Positions 1-14,099 are shown, numbered from the stretch's first letter. The stretch: DNA of 64,000 bases from Actinernus sp. WN-2022 (GCA_030867875.1 JAOWCC010000577.1:70737012-70801011), one strand, 5' to 3'. Numbers and translations: made by a program. Notes: generated by a model not told the origin, from the letters alone.

Positions 1-39
1 TTCCATGTTCTTTTGGCTATCTTTGGGTCTTTATCAGTG

Positions 40-286
40 AATTCTTAATTAGGATGAAACTTTATATAAAATTTCATGTTCATAGACCCATTCGAAAAAT
101 GGCGTCCAATTTAAAAAGCTATTGTCCTGGTAACGTGAACACGAGGCTAGTCAGTACACACAAAAGCTTTTGAACGTGTAAGCGAGGCTAGTCAGTACTA
201 AACAATAGTTAGTTAAATTGGACGCCATTTTTCGAATGGGTCTATTGGTATTCTTTATATAAAACGTTCATCTTAATTAGCAATTC
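40..286. repeat. Palindromic MITE-like element
   Basis: The two halves are inverted copies. A ~31-bp arm at 84-117 (contains ATGGCGTCCAATTTA) is repeated in reverse at 213-245. The homology continues outward less perfectly to about 40 and 286 (AATTCTTAATTAGGATGAA against its reverse complement). No coding potential was seen. The structure suggests a small non-autonomous DNA transposon, but I did not find a clear target duplication. Confidence 0.55.
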
Positions 287-484
287 AATGAGAAAGCTGA
301 AACATCAATAGAAATCCCATTGTCTCAATAATTAACCCCGTTTCCCCCTGGGACAGAATTCAATTCCTCCGCGGGCCTTTTAGAATGATGAGATTTTATC
401 AGGTATAAAGGAGCATGCACGTGACTGATTTGCTTCATCTGATTGGACAAAATGCTCATTAATTATTCATGAGTTTTTGAAGTA

Positions 485-3400
485 TATATTTTGCAACCTA
501 GCAATAGACCAGCCCAAGGGATAAAGACATAAAAGTTATGCCACACATTTGAAAATGCTTTGCACACTCCAAAATTGTGTTCTAAGAAATGTATTTATCT
601 TGTAACGGACAAGGAATGCAATGAATTGGTAGTGCAAAGAGAAATAAGTTCCTATGTGGACGAGAGGGCCTGGAGAGCCAGTGTTATGATAATTAGGGTT
701 ATATAAACTGTCAAGAGACAGAGTCAGTTCATTGTGGTTCCGGCTCACAAACAGTCCAGTGTTTACTTTTATGACAGGTTGTGGGCCTGGACCCGTCACT
801 GCAAAGTGTTGCTGTGGTATATTTCAGGGCCTCGAGGGAACTATAGGAATCATGATTTTCAGCGTCGAGAGCACTCCATATCCTACTTTACCAAATCTAA
901 TGACCTTTTATCGATAAATATAATTTGTGTTTGTGTTATACAATGTACATACATGCACATGTATACACTGTAGTTAAAATTTTGTCTCAGTTATTTTTTT
1001 TTGAACCAATGATTTTTTTTTAACTAGGGAAATTTGTATTGAAGCAGGGAAAATTTTGTTGAATAACCGGAATTTTTTTTTTTCAACTAGGGAATATTTG
1101 TGTACTAAAAATAGATTCACCCTCCCTCTCTCTTATCCTACCTTCCCCCTTATCTTCCTTCCCCTACCCACCTCCTATCATCTTACAGTACATCATTGTA
1201 CCCATATAGTCAACTAGTATACATAATTACCATATTTATTGTGCTTTCACTGTCCTTGCTGGTACAGTAGAACTTACAGTGAATCTAAAATGCAAATTAT
1301 CATGCAAGCGAACCTTAGTAATTATAAAGCCCATGCCAAATACATTCATTTGGTATCCAAGACTCAAATCATTTAGCCATTTTTTCCTTGAAATTGCATA
1401 GTTATCGAGGCCTTCACTGATCTTTATTTTCTTTAAAAACCGCTCCCTGCCTCCTTTAGGTTGTAAATTATCAACATATCCAGATAACAACTCTTATCAG
1501 GATGTTTAAAATGTTCTTATTGTGCTTATACATGTACTTTCTCAGCCATTTTACCAGTCTATGGTTGTTAGAACATTCAAAACAAAGGGAAGTTAATCCT
1601 CCAGTTTGTGCATAGCAACTGTTGTCATGGATGCTGTAACCGGTCTATTGTATTGCAATCCACTGTAATTAATATTTGCCATCATTCATAATTGAGACAG
1701 TTTTAAAATCTAATCTGTTTACATTAAAAGCAAATTGAAAGTATTTCTCTCTACATGTATCACAGGCCAGGGCCAGGTGTTACTCGACTGTAGTGTTATG
1801 TTAGGGAAGCCAAATCTCCTATCCATTGTCAGTCAGCCTAGTTTTAAAGGTAATTCCTTGATATTGTTCTTAGTCAGCACCTAGCAAACCTGGCTTGGAT
1901 TGGATCAGATCAGAGAAAGGTTGAGATTGAGTTATGAATTGGATCACAGATCAGGGATCAAAGATATGTTCCCACCAAAAGATCACAACCAAGTCTGACA
2001 AGATGGACATCAATACATGTACATGTAACAAGGTTAGTTCTGTTTAAATACGTATTATTGCTGCATGCTATTTCTTCACCATGGAAGTCTGACTTGTCTT
2101 CCTATCAGTTGGGCAAAATATGGGGATTGTGCAGATAAACTCACCAAAACTCATTGGAGACAAAAACTGTATATACATGTACATGTACAATGTATATGTT
2201 GCAGGTCAAAATAGATTTCAGGTCTAATATTTTTCAGCCTAGATTTAAAAAAGGGATTTTCCATTTTTTTTGGATTCATAAAAAAACAAGAGGCCCTGAG
2301 TGGCCTTAACTCGGGCCAGCTAGGAGTAGGTGAATACATGTTGGTGATGGAGTTCTAGCATATTTTTGTGTTATATATGGTTTGTGGTAGGGTAGCCGGA
2401 GAATAGACCGATTTAGCTTATACATTTATAATATTAATAATTTAAAAAATGTTTAATTATTTTTACAAGACTTACATGTAAATAATTTTTTGAAGGTGAT
2501 TTTGTCTCTTAAGAATAATTATCGTGGTTCTTTGTCCCCAGAGAAGCCATATCATGATTATTCTCAAAAGAATTATGTCTTGTAAAAATAATCCTATTTT
2601 AGAGTAGCCTGATTTTTACGACCTCGTACCGTCTGAAAATCAGGTTAATTTTAGAGGGGCTGGGATGTTAAACTGCTATGGAAGGCAAATTGCACAGCAG
2701 CCATTATTTCTAACAGTACATGTAGAAGAATATCAGATGTACATGTACATTGTATAAACCTTCATCAGACTTTCAAACTGGAGAAAACTCCAAAGTTGTA
2801 CCTGTAATTTTCTGAAATACGGTAGTATAAACTTCATGTCTACATAGTTTTTTTACTTAGATATATGATTTATCTTTCCATAAGAGTGTTTGTTTACCAG
2901 GATCTGTTCATTCAGGCCACCTTTTAGATCGGATTTTACATGTCAACGCACAGGCAGCCCAAGCTCTGTATTTGCACTGTGTGACTATTATTTCACAAAA
3001 TTCTCAGATAAAGAAAACAGTATAATTTTAAATTATGCTCTCCATACTATAAATACAGCATAGTGTTTGGTATATATAATCTGTAAAACATTCTTCATTG
3101 GTTCTTCAAAATGTTCCATCACAATTGACTTTATAAAGGAGCCGTCTCACCCACAGTGCTTAGCGCGCTCACATAGCATAGCGGCCATTTTCGATGCCAT
3201 CGAAATCCAGAGTTTTATGGTAATGTTTTAATCTTCTCTACATCTCTGCCATCCTTCCAGCTATCGTCAAAAAAATCATACTTGGTTGAACCTTTTTTAT
3301 TCCTCTTCCTCTTCCTGTACGCACGTGCGTATATGCGTACAGGAAGTTATGCCCCTGCTTTGGGTTTTTCTCTCTCCTCTGTCTAAAAGAAAGGAAAGGC

Positions 3401-4244
3401 TGCACACTCAAATTCAAACCACGAGGCACTTGAGGCCGATTTTTCTCACCAAAACCCGTCCGATAGGCGTAATTTCCTCCGTCAGGTGAAAGGTAGATAG
3501 TTTTTCTTACACCAGAAGTTTTCAGACTTGAGAAATCATTATCCTAACTCTTCCAAATGAACTCATTTCTTTGAAAAAGCCCTCTCATTCTTCGTCAGAA
3601 ACTACGTATTAGCATCAATTCGGGCATGCTGTCAAAATTCCTCTTTCCGGCAGAGGGACAGTCAATAAATTGCCAGATACTTTACTCTCTCCCCACGGGG
3701 TCTAACGTGCTGTCTATTGTACTGATCATGAGTAGCCAATCGCGTGGCTACAATTTCAAACAAGTTGACAACGCTTGATGACGGCTAGTTCCCAAAGTTC
3801 ACGGGCTCAGAACTTATACATATAATTATACCTTATTTTGAAACTGGTCTACAAGTGAATCGGCTCTATGGTAAAGTGGTGTAGAGCGCGCGCTTCGAAT
3901 CCAACGATTTGGAGTTCGATTCCCACACCAGCCAGTAACTTTAAAAAAAAAGAAAATGTCTCCTTTCTCAGTTTTATTTCATCTTTTCCTCTATTTTAAG
4001 CTATTAGAGCCGCCTTCCACACTAAAACTTTGTTTTGCCCTCAATCTCCAACATGGTCATGATTAGAAAGAAATTATATCATCACAAAGAATAAAACCCA
4101 TGCAATATGCTACAAGTTACTTTTCTGGTTACTTTATGTTGATCACAAGAGCGCTAAGAAGGAAAGCCTGCTCCATAGAAAAGGAAAGCTGGGATACCTC
4201 GCTGTTTCCTTTTATTGTTTGAGTTTATAATTAAGCAAATTGAT
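485..4244. repeat. Long duplicated segment, copy A
   Basis: This stretch aligns with 14100-17602 in the same orientation over nearly its whole length. Shared landmarks include the start TATATATTTTGCAACCTAG, the CCCTCCCTCTCTCTTATCC block, a tRNA-like sequence, and the end TTTATAATTAAGCAAAT. Short frames in it are interrupted and not conserved between the copies, so it looks non-coding. Copy A differs from copy B by indels, including unrelated sequence at about 3018-3348. It is probably two insertions of one long repeat family or a segmental duplication. Confidence 0.75.
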
Positions 4245-4967
4245 GTATCAGTTAATTTTCACGGGTTTTGATTGATTCAAATGATCGCATGTAAAGTATG
4301 TTAATCTATTAAAACTGTAGTGTTCGATACTTTCACAGGATTTTATGTAATTATGAGGTTAATGATATTCTTTCTCATCATTGCACTATAATAATATAAA
4401 TAAAGATCGAGGTCATGACTGTGTTGGAGCTTGAGAGCCAATGCAAAACAAAGTTTTAGTGTGGATCCCGTCGGGAGAGAGTAAAGTATCTGGCAATTTA
4501 TTGACTGTCCCAGTCTGCCGGAAAGAGGAATTTTGACAGCATGCCCGAATTGATGCTAACACGTAGTTTCTGACGAAGAATGAGAGGGCTTTTTCAAAGA
4601 AATGAGTTCATTTGGAAGAGTTAAGATAATGATTTCTCAAGTCTGAAAACTTCTGGGGTAAGAAAAACTATCTACCTTTAACCTGACGGAGGAAATTACG
4701 CCTATCGGACAGGTTTTCGTGAGAAAAATCGGCCTCAATTGCCTCGTGGTTTGAATTTGAGTGTGCAGCCTCTCCTTTCTTTTAGACAGAGAAGAGAGAA
4801 AAATCAAAAGTGAGAGAAATGCCCCATAACCTCCATTTCTAGACCCCAGAGAAACAACAGGACAACAACAAACTCTTAAGGTAAGTTTATTTTCTTTATC
4901 TGAGAATTTTGTGAAATAATAGTCACACAGTGCAAATACAGAGCTTGGGCTGCCTGTGGTCAACGAA
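2945..4967. repeat. Inverted repeat pair inside copy A
   Basis: Bases 2945-3702 and 4465-4967 are reverse-complement copies. Landmarks are GGCAGCCCAAGCTCTG on the left and its reverse complement on the right, and the block around GGCATGCTGTCAAAATTCC. About 760 bp separates the arms and contains the tRNA-like sequence at 3862-3934. The left arm has an extra ~330 bp that copy B lacks. This could be a long-TIR DNA element or a chance inverted insertion of the same family. Confidence 0.6.
3862..3934 (+). tRNA. tRNA-like sequence, probably a pseudogene
   Basis: This 73-bp stretch is tRNA-sized. It has a box-B-like GAGTTCGATTCC, a box-A-like region with AAAGTGG, and ends in GCCA. The first four acceptor bases (GGCT) can pair with AGCC at the end. 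The T and anticodon stems pair poorly, so a working tRNA is unlikely. It sits inside a long repeat present twice in the window, so it may be the polymerase III head of a SINE-like unit. Confidence 0.35.
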
Positions 4968-5250
4968 GCCAACAACGTGCTCACGTTCGTCCGTAGCTTA
5001 GTAACCAGGCACCTGTTGGAAGAGAGAGAACTGGACACTAGAAGTTTTGTTTTCGCTGAACAAAGTCAAAACAACATGGAGTAGTTTGCTTTTTCATCAG
5101 CTGTCTGTTGCTATCATGCCTAAAAGGATATCTGAAAGCCATCTATTGGAGAAAAACTTGTTATTCAAAGAGAGGTGGAAGATCTGTTCGACAAATTCCC
5201 AAAGCTGCAAACAAACATTGTGCCATTTAGCTGCAGGGTATTGACTAAGA
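4968..5250. repeat. Repeat fragment matching 7376-7665 in reverse
   Basis: The sequence from AACGTGCTCACGTTCGTCC through TGTGCCATTTAGCTGCAGG matches the reverse complement of 7376-7665. In the 7-kb copy the reverse strand is open for ~80 codons (7407-7652) and continues in another frame to 7256. It may therefore be a decayed coding fragment carried by the repeat. I do not recognise the product. Confidence 0.5.
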
Positions 5251-7255
5251 GGTACTTTTTTCATTTAAAGTCCAGGTGCGGCTCACAAGCGAGCTTTTTC
5301 AGATTTTATTTTGAGTAAGACCCCCAAAATTAACCCTGATAACCTTTTTTTAAATGTTTTCTCATAACATTTCCACTGTTTATAGTAAAAACAAGAGCCC
5401 ATCTGGGCTTTCACTCGGGCCACATGAGATTGAAGATGAAATACACTTTCATTTGAAATCCTTTTAGTAATAACCGAAGGGAAGAATTATTAGCTGAATT
5501 TAGCAGTCTTTAGGAGTGGCCGGTAGCGCGGTGACATATGCATTCTCTGCTCCCCTAGTATATATATTTCTCGTGTATGCAAATTAAAGAAGTTGACCTC
5601 TTTATGTTTATATTTGTTTATATTTGTCCCATATTATAAGTTGTATTCCTGTCCACCTATGATGGAGCTCTCAAATGATATATTTCTCTACTGTTCATTC
5701 TACCCTGCGGCTCTTTATCGCAGCTCGCGTCCATATCAGGTATTTATTATCTGAAATGCCTGTTGGTTATATACCCTCATTCCCAAAACTGATCTGCTCA
5801 TTATATTACAGAACAATAAAGGGAACTGTTGGAAGCCTTTAATTTCTCGAACCAAAACCTCGGCCGTGAGAGGATTCTTGTTTAAGTTGATATTGCTTCG
5901 CTCATCATAAATTATTCTATTCTCCGGGGTATTTCTGACAGCCAAAACCACGCTCAAAATTATTTTAGTGCATGTTGGCCTACAGATCACGGTGTTTGAG
6001 CTGGTATGTATTACGACCGAGAGGCATAAAACCTACGAAATGTACCTCAAACAAGAATACCGTCCGATGGCAAAATCTATCAGCGCCACGAGGTCAACAA
6101 ATCGACAAAGAAATGCATATCTATATAAACACGCAATGATTTCAACCTCACCGTACCTTAATTCATGACCTGACAAGACACTGTTCAGTTTCACTTTCAC
6201 TCTCAGCTTTGCTCTTGAGTTTGAGTTCGGCTTTGTTAAAGACTTCTTATTCAGTTGTATGGTATTGTGCAGTATATTTGAGTATACCAATCCACAGAGA
6301 TTCCAATAACAAAGCCGTGGCGAAAGAGAAGCTTAAACGAGAAATATTTTGTCCTCCTAGAAAAACACAACATATTGCCCTTTCTATCGAAAAAGCCTTG
6401 GTTTCAGCAGAAAGGAAAACGCTAAATTCCAATTCGATATGTGTGGATCTTTGAGTCCTTCAGCCAGTTCAGGTCCGGCGTCGTGTCGTACATCTATATA
6501 AAATCACAGGCCATCTGGGTAAAAAACGCGGTCCTTCGGCTCCGACAAGAGCGCCAGTTGCAATATCCTGAGCCTGTTGGAAGGCTTTCGCACGAGTGAA
6601 GTTAAATAAAACATTAAACTGCTTACATTTGAGAGATGGGACTCCAAATTTGAGAGAGATTTGCTCGCGGATCCACCATTTTGATTTACTGTATTAAATT
6701 ATGTAAATAAATTAACCTGGCGAGTGTTACGTGACCAGCACAGTGCGATCTGATTGGTGTGAATTTGACCTTTAACGCATGCGCTGAACGCTTGCTACAC
6801 TGAACAAAAAAATAATAAAAAATAACGACTTGCATTTTAAGACTCGGTGCTGCCACAGGCAGCCCGAGTAAAAAGGGTTCTTCACAATCTTTGTGTTAAA
6901 TTACTACTGTGGTTCCATTTAAAGTTCATAATTATTTTGTGAAGTTTGATCGGTTTGAGTCTTGTTGTTTAATAGACCTCTTTAGCTTCAAGGTCACATG
7001 GCCGGAAGTGGGTAAACATGGCATTCAATGCCAACATACCTCAAATTTTGATCAGTTAATCTTTTGCTTGGTACATGTACCTTACATGTACCGTATTCAT
7101 TCACGGATAAGCCACACCTTTTTACCCGAAATCTTTGTTTAAAATCAGGGGTGCGGTTTATCTGTGAGAACATCTACCGAACATACATGTAAGGTCTGGA
7201 AATTTCCATAAATTAACATTTAAAAGAGCTATATACTAAGCTATACTAATAAATA
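5251..7255. other. No gene recognised
   Basis: Only short open frames occur here on either strand, overlapping each other, with no recognisable domain. There are isolated repeat-like motifs (such as an ACTCGGGCCACAT block near 5413 that resembles one near 2312) but nothing I can name. Confidence 0.6.
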
Positions 7256-7860
7256 CTACACCAGACCAAAAGAAAGTAAGTACTGGCCATTGCTTTTGCA
7301 TGTTTGGTGGCTCCAAACAGATCCGTTTATGTTGTGAATATTTGTTCCTCCACAATCGATTAAATACCTTGCTAAATGGCACAATGTTTCTTTGCAGCTT
7401 TGCACTTTAACAGCAAATTTGTCGAACAGATCTTCCACCTCTCTTTGAGTAACAAGTTTTTCTCCAATAGATGGCTTCCGGATATCCTTTTAGGCATGAT
7501 ATACATGTATAGCAACAGACAGCTGATGAAAAAGCAAACTCCATGTACTCCATGTTGTTTTGACTTCGTTCAGCAAAAACAAAAATTCTAGTGTCCAGTT
7601 CTCTCTCTTCCAACAGGTGCCTGGTTACTAAGCTACGGACGAACGTAAGCACGTTGTTGGCTTCATTGACATGTAATAAACAAACATTATGGAAAGATAA
7701 ATCATATATCTATTCTAAGTATGTAGACATGAAGTTTATACTATTTCAGAGCTGAAATTACAGGTACAACTTTGGAGTTTTCTCCAGTTTGAAAGTCCGA
7801 TGAAGGTTTATACAATGTACATGTACGTTTGCCTGGACGTTTGATATTCTTCCCCAAAAA
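7256..7860 (-). repeat. Reverse-oriented copy of the copy A/B repeat family
   Basis: Bases 7376-7665 match 4968-5250 reversed, and 7680-7830 match about 2750-2890 reversed (the GATGAAGGTTTATACAATG block). Around 7840-7940 there is a GTGCGGCTTATCCGTGAGTG motif that also appears reversed at about 16324-16400. On the minus strand two overlapping short frames run from 7652 to 7256 without a recognised domain. Confidence 0.55.
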
Positions 7861-7940
7861 TTGTTTTCCCCTGAATCAAGCTTCTAAATTCGGGGTGCGG
7901 CTTATCCGTGAGTGCAGCTTATCCGTGAGTGAATACAGTA

Positions 7941-9579
7941 CATTTGCAGGCTGTGAATATTTAAGAAATTCGATTTTACGGAAATTATTTGGCATTGGAT
8001 TCCCATACAAACACTGTATTCCATGCTGTGTTTACCCATTTCAGACCATGTGACTAGTCTGTGACATTTAAAGCTAAAGAGGTCTATTAGTTAATGTAAT
8101 TATTCAACTTTTGTACTGTACTAAAATTCAACGATTCCTGGAGAAATATTCAGATTGAAGAACTGGATGAACATATCCAGAACACTTTGGTAAGAAGTTG
8201 TTTGTGCAATCTCACAAGTCACAACACATGTCAAATTATAATATTGACAACAAATCCTAAACTTCACACCTCAGTGTTTTATTTGAGAGATTGACTGACG
8301 TCAAGCACTTCTCGTATAACATTGAAAACTTTTCACGTATAGTAAAATAAACATAGTCCTGAACAATTGATTTGGTGGTTATCTCAATTTGTAAAACAAT
8401 TGTTTTAGTACAATTTCAAGGCAAACATTACACATACATTTAGCTAATTGATATTCAACTCAGTTTGCAGAAAACTTCACACTTCTATTATGCACCAAAG
8501 CAATTCAAGAGACCGACTTTCCCACTTTTGAAAATGGATTAAATTAATAAGAATAACTGGAGTATTTTACTTATATTAAACATTTCACTTTGAAAGTAAA
8601 GTTGAGAAACTGTGTGGTACTACATGTACAATGCAATAAACCAGTTCCCAGGGAAGGTTGTGCACCCCAGTGTTGTTGTGCCAACTGACCGGACAGACCT
8701 GTCTGCACGGCTGAGAGAATTCAATTCATGTGTGATCTTGATGAATCTTTAGCATTTTCGAAAAGCATGCTTCTTGAAAACATACATGTAAGCATACTAG
8801 TACATTGTAAGTAGTTCCCAATGGTGGAGGTTGTTACATGTACTTGTGAGTGCATTACATGTACATTTGTATTCTAATCACTTCGTGAACCGAATGCAAA
8901 TCATTTAATACCTAACTTTCCAGACAATGAAGATCACAACAATATCAGGAAGGGGCATCTCGTTTATTAGCCGATTGAAAAAATGCCCCTGCTAGCCTTG
9001 GCCCTGATCATTTCAGGGGTGACTGGTTGTTTTCTCAACTTGGGTTTTGCTGTCATATGCTTGTCTGCCTCTTAAATATTTGTTACAATAGTGGATTGAC
9101 AAGGGTTGGTAAAACTGTACAATCCAATAGTCCATGCGATAGAATAGCAAGCTAAATTGAGATTAGAAGAATTGGGGACAACAGAAGTTTACCTACCATG
9201 CACTATTAGACTGGAACTCTTCAGACTCTGAAGTTATACAATCAACTACATTGTACATTATCAATTTTTAAATCTTACTGGCACATAACTTATTGCATAA
9301 TAATCCTTGTTCTATTTCTATTTTATTTCAACCATTTATCTTTTCTGTTTTCCATATATTAGTGAAATATATATTTTTAATACAGGACCTCCCTGAAAAT
9401 CACAAATTGTGAGTGGAGCTCTCCTGTCAAAATATTATTATTATTATTATTATTACATAGTACCCTTATCAATAAGACTTTCTAAGTAGCTAGCTACTAT
9501 CAAAGAATCGGTCGGGAGGAAGGAGACACCACTAAATGTTTCTGCCCAGACCCGGAAGTGTGCAAACGGTCATGAATTC
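7941..9579. other. No gene recognised
   Basis: AT-rich sequence with only short interrupted frames. It contains an ATT microsatellite (about 9435-9456) and several dispersed TACATGTAC motifs. No coding domain, RNA gene or structured repeat could be supported. Confidence 0.6.
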
Positions 9580-12500
9580 GCTATTATCGCACTTCGGCCA
9601 TCTTGGATTGAAAGCGAGGCTTCCGGGTTGTCGGTTACGTAGCGCTTACTATTTGCTCTGTTGTTGGTCGCGAGTTTGGATGAAAAAGCTATTTCATCTC
9701 CACTTCTGTAATTCCAATTGTACAAATAATAGTCAGAAAAGAAGATCTAGGGATTCTTTTCACATATTTGATTCCAATAAACAGCTCTAAAAGCGATGGA
9801 GTTTCAAAATACGCGGAGATGTCGACCCAATTACTTCAGACATCGATAAAATATCCAGTGAGTAAAAAACAGCTGATTATAAAATACTTATTCACTTAAA
9901 TAAGTGTGACAGGTTTCCCCAGACTAACAGATAGCAGAAGTCCATTTTCTACACGTAAAAAACAAGAGAGAAACCTCACTGCAGTAAACCCTGCCACTTC
10001 AAATGATCACTTGAAAACCTGTGATTGTGAAAAATCCTTCATAATGTTATAGCTTGGGTGTACTCGTTCTAGGGATGATTTGGGTTGGAAATGGTTATTG
10101 TTTTTGGCAAATTTTGGGTTAGGTTTTTAGAAGGTTTGTATGAGGATTTCAGAAAATGCATTATCAATGAACCAAAATGGTTCGCTTGCATGGATGGCTG
10201 ATAACATTGCATTAATTGGTACTGTAACTATATCATATATACATAATATGGCTCCTGATACATATATCATATGTATACCAGGTAGTGTATGTTAAGATGA
10301 TGATAATGACAGTATTACTGACTTGCAATGTTGGGCCATTATCAACAAATGGCTACTTGGAAATTGACCAAATTACCTGTAGAGAAACTGAGATATGGGT
10401 CATTTGACCATGTACAATGATGATAGTGACAATGGAAATGGTACTGGTGATGATATTAATGCAAAACAATATTGATGACAGTGCTAATAATGGCAATAAA
10501 AATTGCAACAATGACTACCTAATTGTTTTTAAATCACCTAACTTTAGTTTTCAAACTTTCTACAATTATTTTAATTTCCATAATTTATAATTGAAGTGAA
10601 TATTAATCTTGATATTCAGAATCAGCTGATCAGGTTGGAGTCTGGCAGGGTACAGCCTACTTTTAGTTGAGCAATACTGTAAAATTATCATCAGGCTGGA
10701 TATAGCCAATGGGTTAGGCCTTGTATGTCTCGGTAGTAACTATTTTGTAAACCAACTATCTCGTGCTTTAGCTATAGGGGAGCAGCCATACTAACAATAT
10801 ACCATCCAGCTTTTGTATCACTATTAATATTATATTTCAATCATGTAAATAAATTGTAACATATTAAAATATATTGTAATAATAATTTCTATTATGTTAA
10901 TAAATACTGCCAGACCCCAACACTGTCTCGGTTGTCTGTTTTGGTATATTACAACATTTTGTACAATATATTTTCTTCTGCCATAATCATTGCAATGATG
11001 CAACTGTTTTTTTATAACCTACATGTAGCTGCTAGCTGGATGGGTACTCCAGCATCATTTACATCCTTTTTATCAATTTATTATAATTAATATTATTTTT
11101 TTCCCAAGCCAAGCCACAGAAATTATGGAGGATAGCTTGATTTGAATTTATTTACAGATAGAGCAGATTTTTTTAACCCCATTTAATAAAATTGAATAGA
11201 CCTAACAGTCAGGTTACTGGTAAGTAAAATCAGTCCAAACTCCAAAATATTATTATTATAAGTAATGGCATGGCATAAGGTAAATTAGTTAACAAATTTC
11301 CCCCGAGAGCTGAAGGAGGATTTATGGCTGAGGGGGATTAGGGTGAATTTGCATAAATCCTCCCAAGGGTCAAGGGAAAATTTAATCACTAGCTAATTTC
11401 ATGCTATTACTTTGTAATACTATTATCACTGACTAATGAAACTAATCTCAGAGGACTTTAGTTTTTCTCTGCCTAAACTAAAGTTACCATAGTTGAGTTT
11501 TTTTAACGTTTTGTTATGCTTGATTGAGCACCATTGGTTGAACTGGACCCTGCAAGTGTGTTGATTTTGTGAAGAATAAATAAAATGTCAAGTAAAATGT
11601 AAAAATAAAATGTAATATGTGGCTGACTAAATATTCCAGGAGCACGCATAGAGTTTAATCATGTCATGTTTGTGGTTTTAAGTATAATTATCTCACATGT
11701 ATGGAAGAAGCGGGTTTGACAAATGAAGGGAAGACCTTTCTTGAGCCATAAAATAGGTAGGGTACAGGGTTGACAGGCATTCATGCACTCTGCTAGGGAC
11801 TAATTTTTATAATGACCTGCCATAACCCTCATCAGCATGCATGCCCTTCTAATTTTCATTCTTGCATGTCAACGAGAGAAAATTAGAACAAGTATCCATG
11901 CTGATGAGGGAATTTAGAGTTTAAATGTCCCTGAACAAACAAAGAAAGCTGAGGTGATCGTGGTATTACTAATAAAATCACACATGAAAATCCCAGATTA
12001 ACTAATAAATAAACCTTCATTTCATACCAGAAATTTGACAGTGATAAATATCATTGCATAACACCCATGACCATTCTAATAAAACCTCCCAAAATATTTC
12101 CCTTTGATTCAGTACAAATACATATGATATATAATATATTTTATATAAAAATTATTATTCACACATTAAAACTTTAATATGATGGCCATGACACTTTCAA
12201 AATTAGTGCCAATTTATTATTAGTGGTGTGCAAAGTACACAAGTCTTATTCGTAAAATGAAAAATAACGATCAACGTGAAAATAGTCCCATGTGCATTAA
12301 CAATTATCAAAATATAATAATAGAGGGTGGCTGGTGCACGTGTATATATATTTATTGAGAACAATAACTTAACATGTTCCATTCGCCCTGCTAAGCTAGG
12401 TGAGGTTTCGCTCTTCTTATTTTACCTGTAGAGACCGGTGCTAGCTGTGAGTCTGAGGGAACCTGTGACACTTCAACCGAAGAAGTATTACTTGTTTGTT

Positions 12501-12794
12501 TTTTTCCTCACTCTACCTCTGGATATTTATCGAAGTCTGAAGTGTGGGTCGACATCTCGGCGTATTTTCAAACTCCATCGCTTTCTGAGCGGTTTATTGG
12601 AATCAAATATGTGAAAAGAATCCCTAGATCTTCTTTTCTGGCTATTATTTGTACAATTGGAATTACAGAAGTGGAGATGAAGTAGCTTTTTCATCCAAAC
12701 TCGCGACCAACAACAGAGCAAATAGTAAGCGCTACGTAACCGACAACCCGGAAGCCTCGCTTTCAATCCAAGATGGCCGAAGTGCGATAATAGC
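9580..12794. mobile_element. Non-autonomous DNA element with ~280-bp TIRs
   Basis: Bases 9580-9858 are closely matched by the reverse complement of 12519-12794, starting with GCTATTATCGCACTTCGGCC. The 2.66 kb between the arms is AT-rich and has no open frame of useful length, so the element looks non-autonomous. The long open frames within the TIRs read the same repeat and are not genes. I could not identify a target duplication, so the superfamily is unknown. Confidence 0.7.
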
Positions 12795-13164
12795 CCATAT
12801 TGGTCAGTTGTGCGTGGAGCTCAGGCTTGTATTGGCACGTGCATGTAAATTACTTGCTAAGCGATGCAACTCTGGATGATGAGACAAAGTTGATATACAG
12901 TTGTCGAACAAAGCTTTACCTTGTAAAATGAAGAAAAGAAACAAAACATGAATGTACATGTACAGTATGTCACATTTATTAAATAACACTTAATACAAAT
13001 AGGCCAAGCCAAGCGGCACTATTGTACTAATTACTGAAGCCCAGTGTCCAGCATATATACAACTGTACAATGTACATGTAACAACCTACATTCACCTAAC
13101 ATAACCATGCAGCATGTACTAGAAGCATGTACTAGAAGCCTGTGGTAAAAAAAAAAAACACTGA

Positions 13165-13320
13165 GCCATACGGCATATGCTAATGCCCTGCAGCCAAAAA
13201 CAACACACTAAGCCATATGGTGTGTGCTAACGTCCTGCGGCCAAAAACAAGTACACACTGAAGCCATACGGCGTGTGCTAAAGTCCTGCGGCCATAAAAC
13301 CACAGTAAACCATGTGGCTT
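13165..13320. repeat. ~50-bp tandem repeat, about three units
   Basis: A unit containing AGCCATACGGCGTGTGCTAA and TCCTGCGGCCA is repeated about three times with sequence drift. No coding role is apparent. Confidence 0.6.
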
Positions 13321-14099
13321 ATTTCGTAATTCTAGTGTATGTCTAATGGTAAATACAAAATGAGTCCTATTACTCGCAAAAGGCGGCAATACACTCAAAC
13401 TAAGTCAAGTTCATGACAATTAAATGATGCATCTAACCTGAGAAAAACGACAGGAGAAGCAAGTAAGTCTGAGCCGAAAATCAAATGGGTGTTGTCACCA
13501 TGCTGGAAAACATGGCTACCTTGTTCAACGTATAAAAAATCTACCACAAACGGCTTAAACGACCTATCTGGGCAAACAAGATGGGGCCAGAAAACCGCTG
13601 AAGGCCAAACAGGCAGAACTAAGACACCTTTTGCTTTGGAGATAATTAAATGCTTGCTTGATAATTATAACCTGTGTTACTAAATTGATGGGTGGAACCA
13701 ACCAGCTATAACAAGAATAATCTATAAATTAAAGGCCTGTTTAAAAAGCCAGGTTTCTTAAAAAAATTAACTGACTCACTGCATTTAATATTCAATGGAA
13801 GAGAGTTCCATAATAAGTCTGACTTAATTGTAAGCCAGATTAAGTTAGAGCTGCTTAGGCTTAAACTGCAATCTAGACTTAGGTCTGGCATATTGATTTT
13901 AGGCTTGGTACAGGGCCAGGGGTTAGGATAACACACCACAGAGCCCTGGAGCTGGTGTTTTTAGGGAAGAACTTCAAAATTAGAGTTGCATTCTGCACTT
14001 GCTCCACAAACAAATTTAATGAATAAGATTTTGGTGGCTGCTTTAATACATTGTGTACTTGGTGGTATTAAAAGATACTGCATTCCCGTGTATCTGTTA
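13321..14099 (-). pseudogene. Possible 3' fragment of a LINE reverse transcriptase
   Basis: On the minus strand, 13706-13939 reads a short frame containing LWNSLPLNIK followed by a SVNFFKK-like segment. This resembles the extreme C terminus common to non-LTR reverse transcriptases. Nothing upstream confirms it, the frame breaks quickly, and the rest of the interval holds no recognised feature. It could be coincidental. Confidence 0.25.

Noticed and set aside
3862..3934. Functional tRNA gene
   Set aside because: Size and polymerase III boxes fit but T and anticodon stems do not pair, and the sequence lies in a dispersed repeat.
9536..9790. 84-codon frame resembling one at 12527-12766
   Set aside because: The two are the same TIR read in opposite directions; the similarity reflects the inverted repeat, not a gene family.
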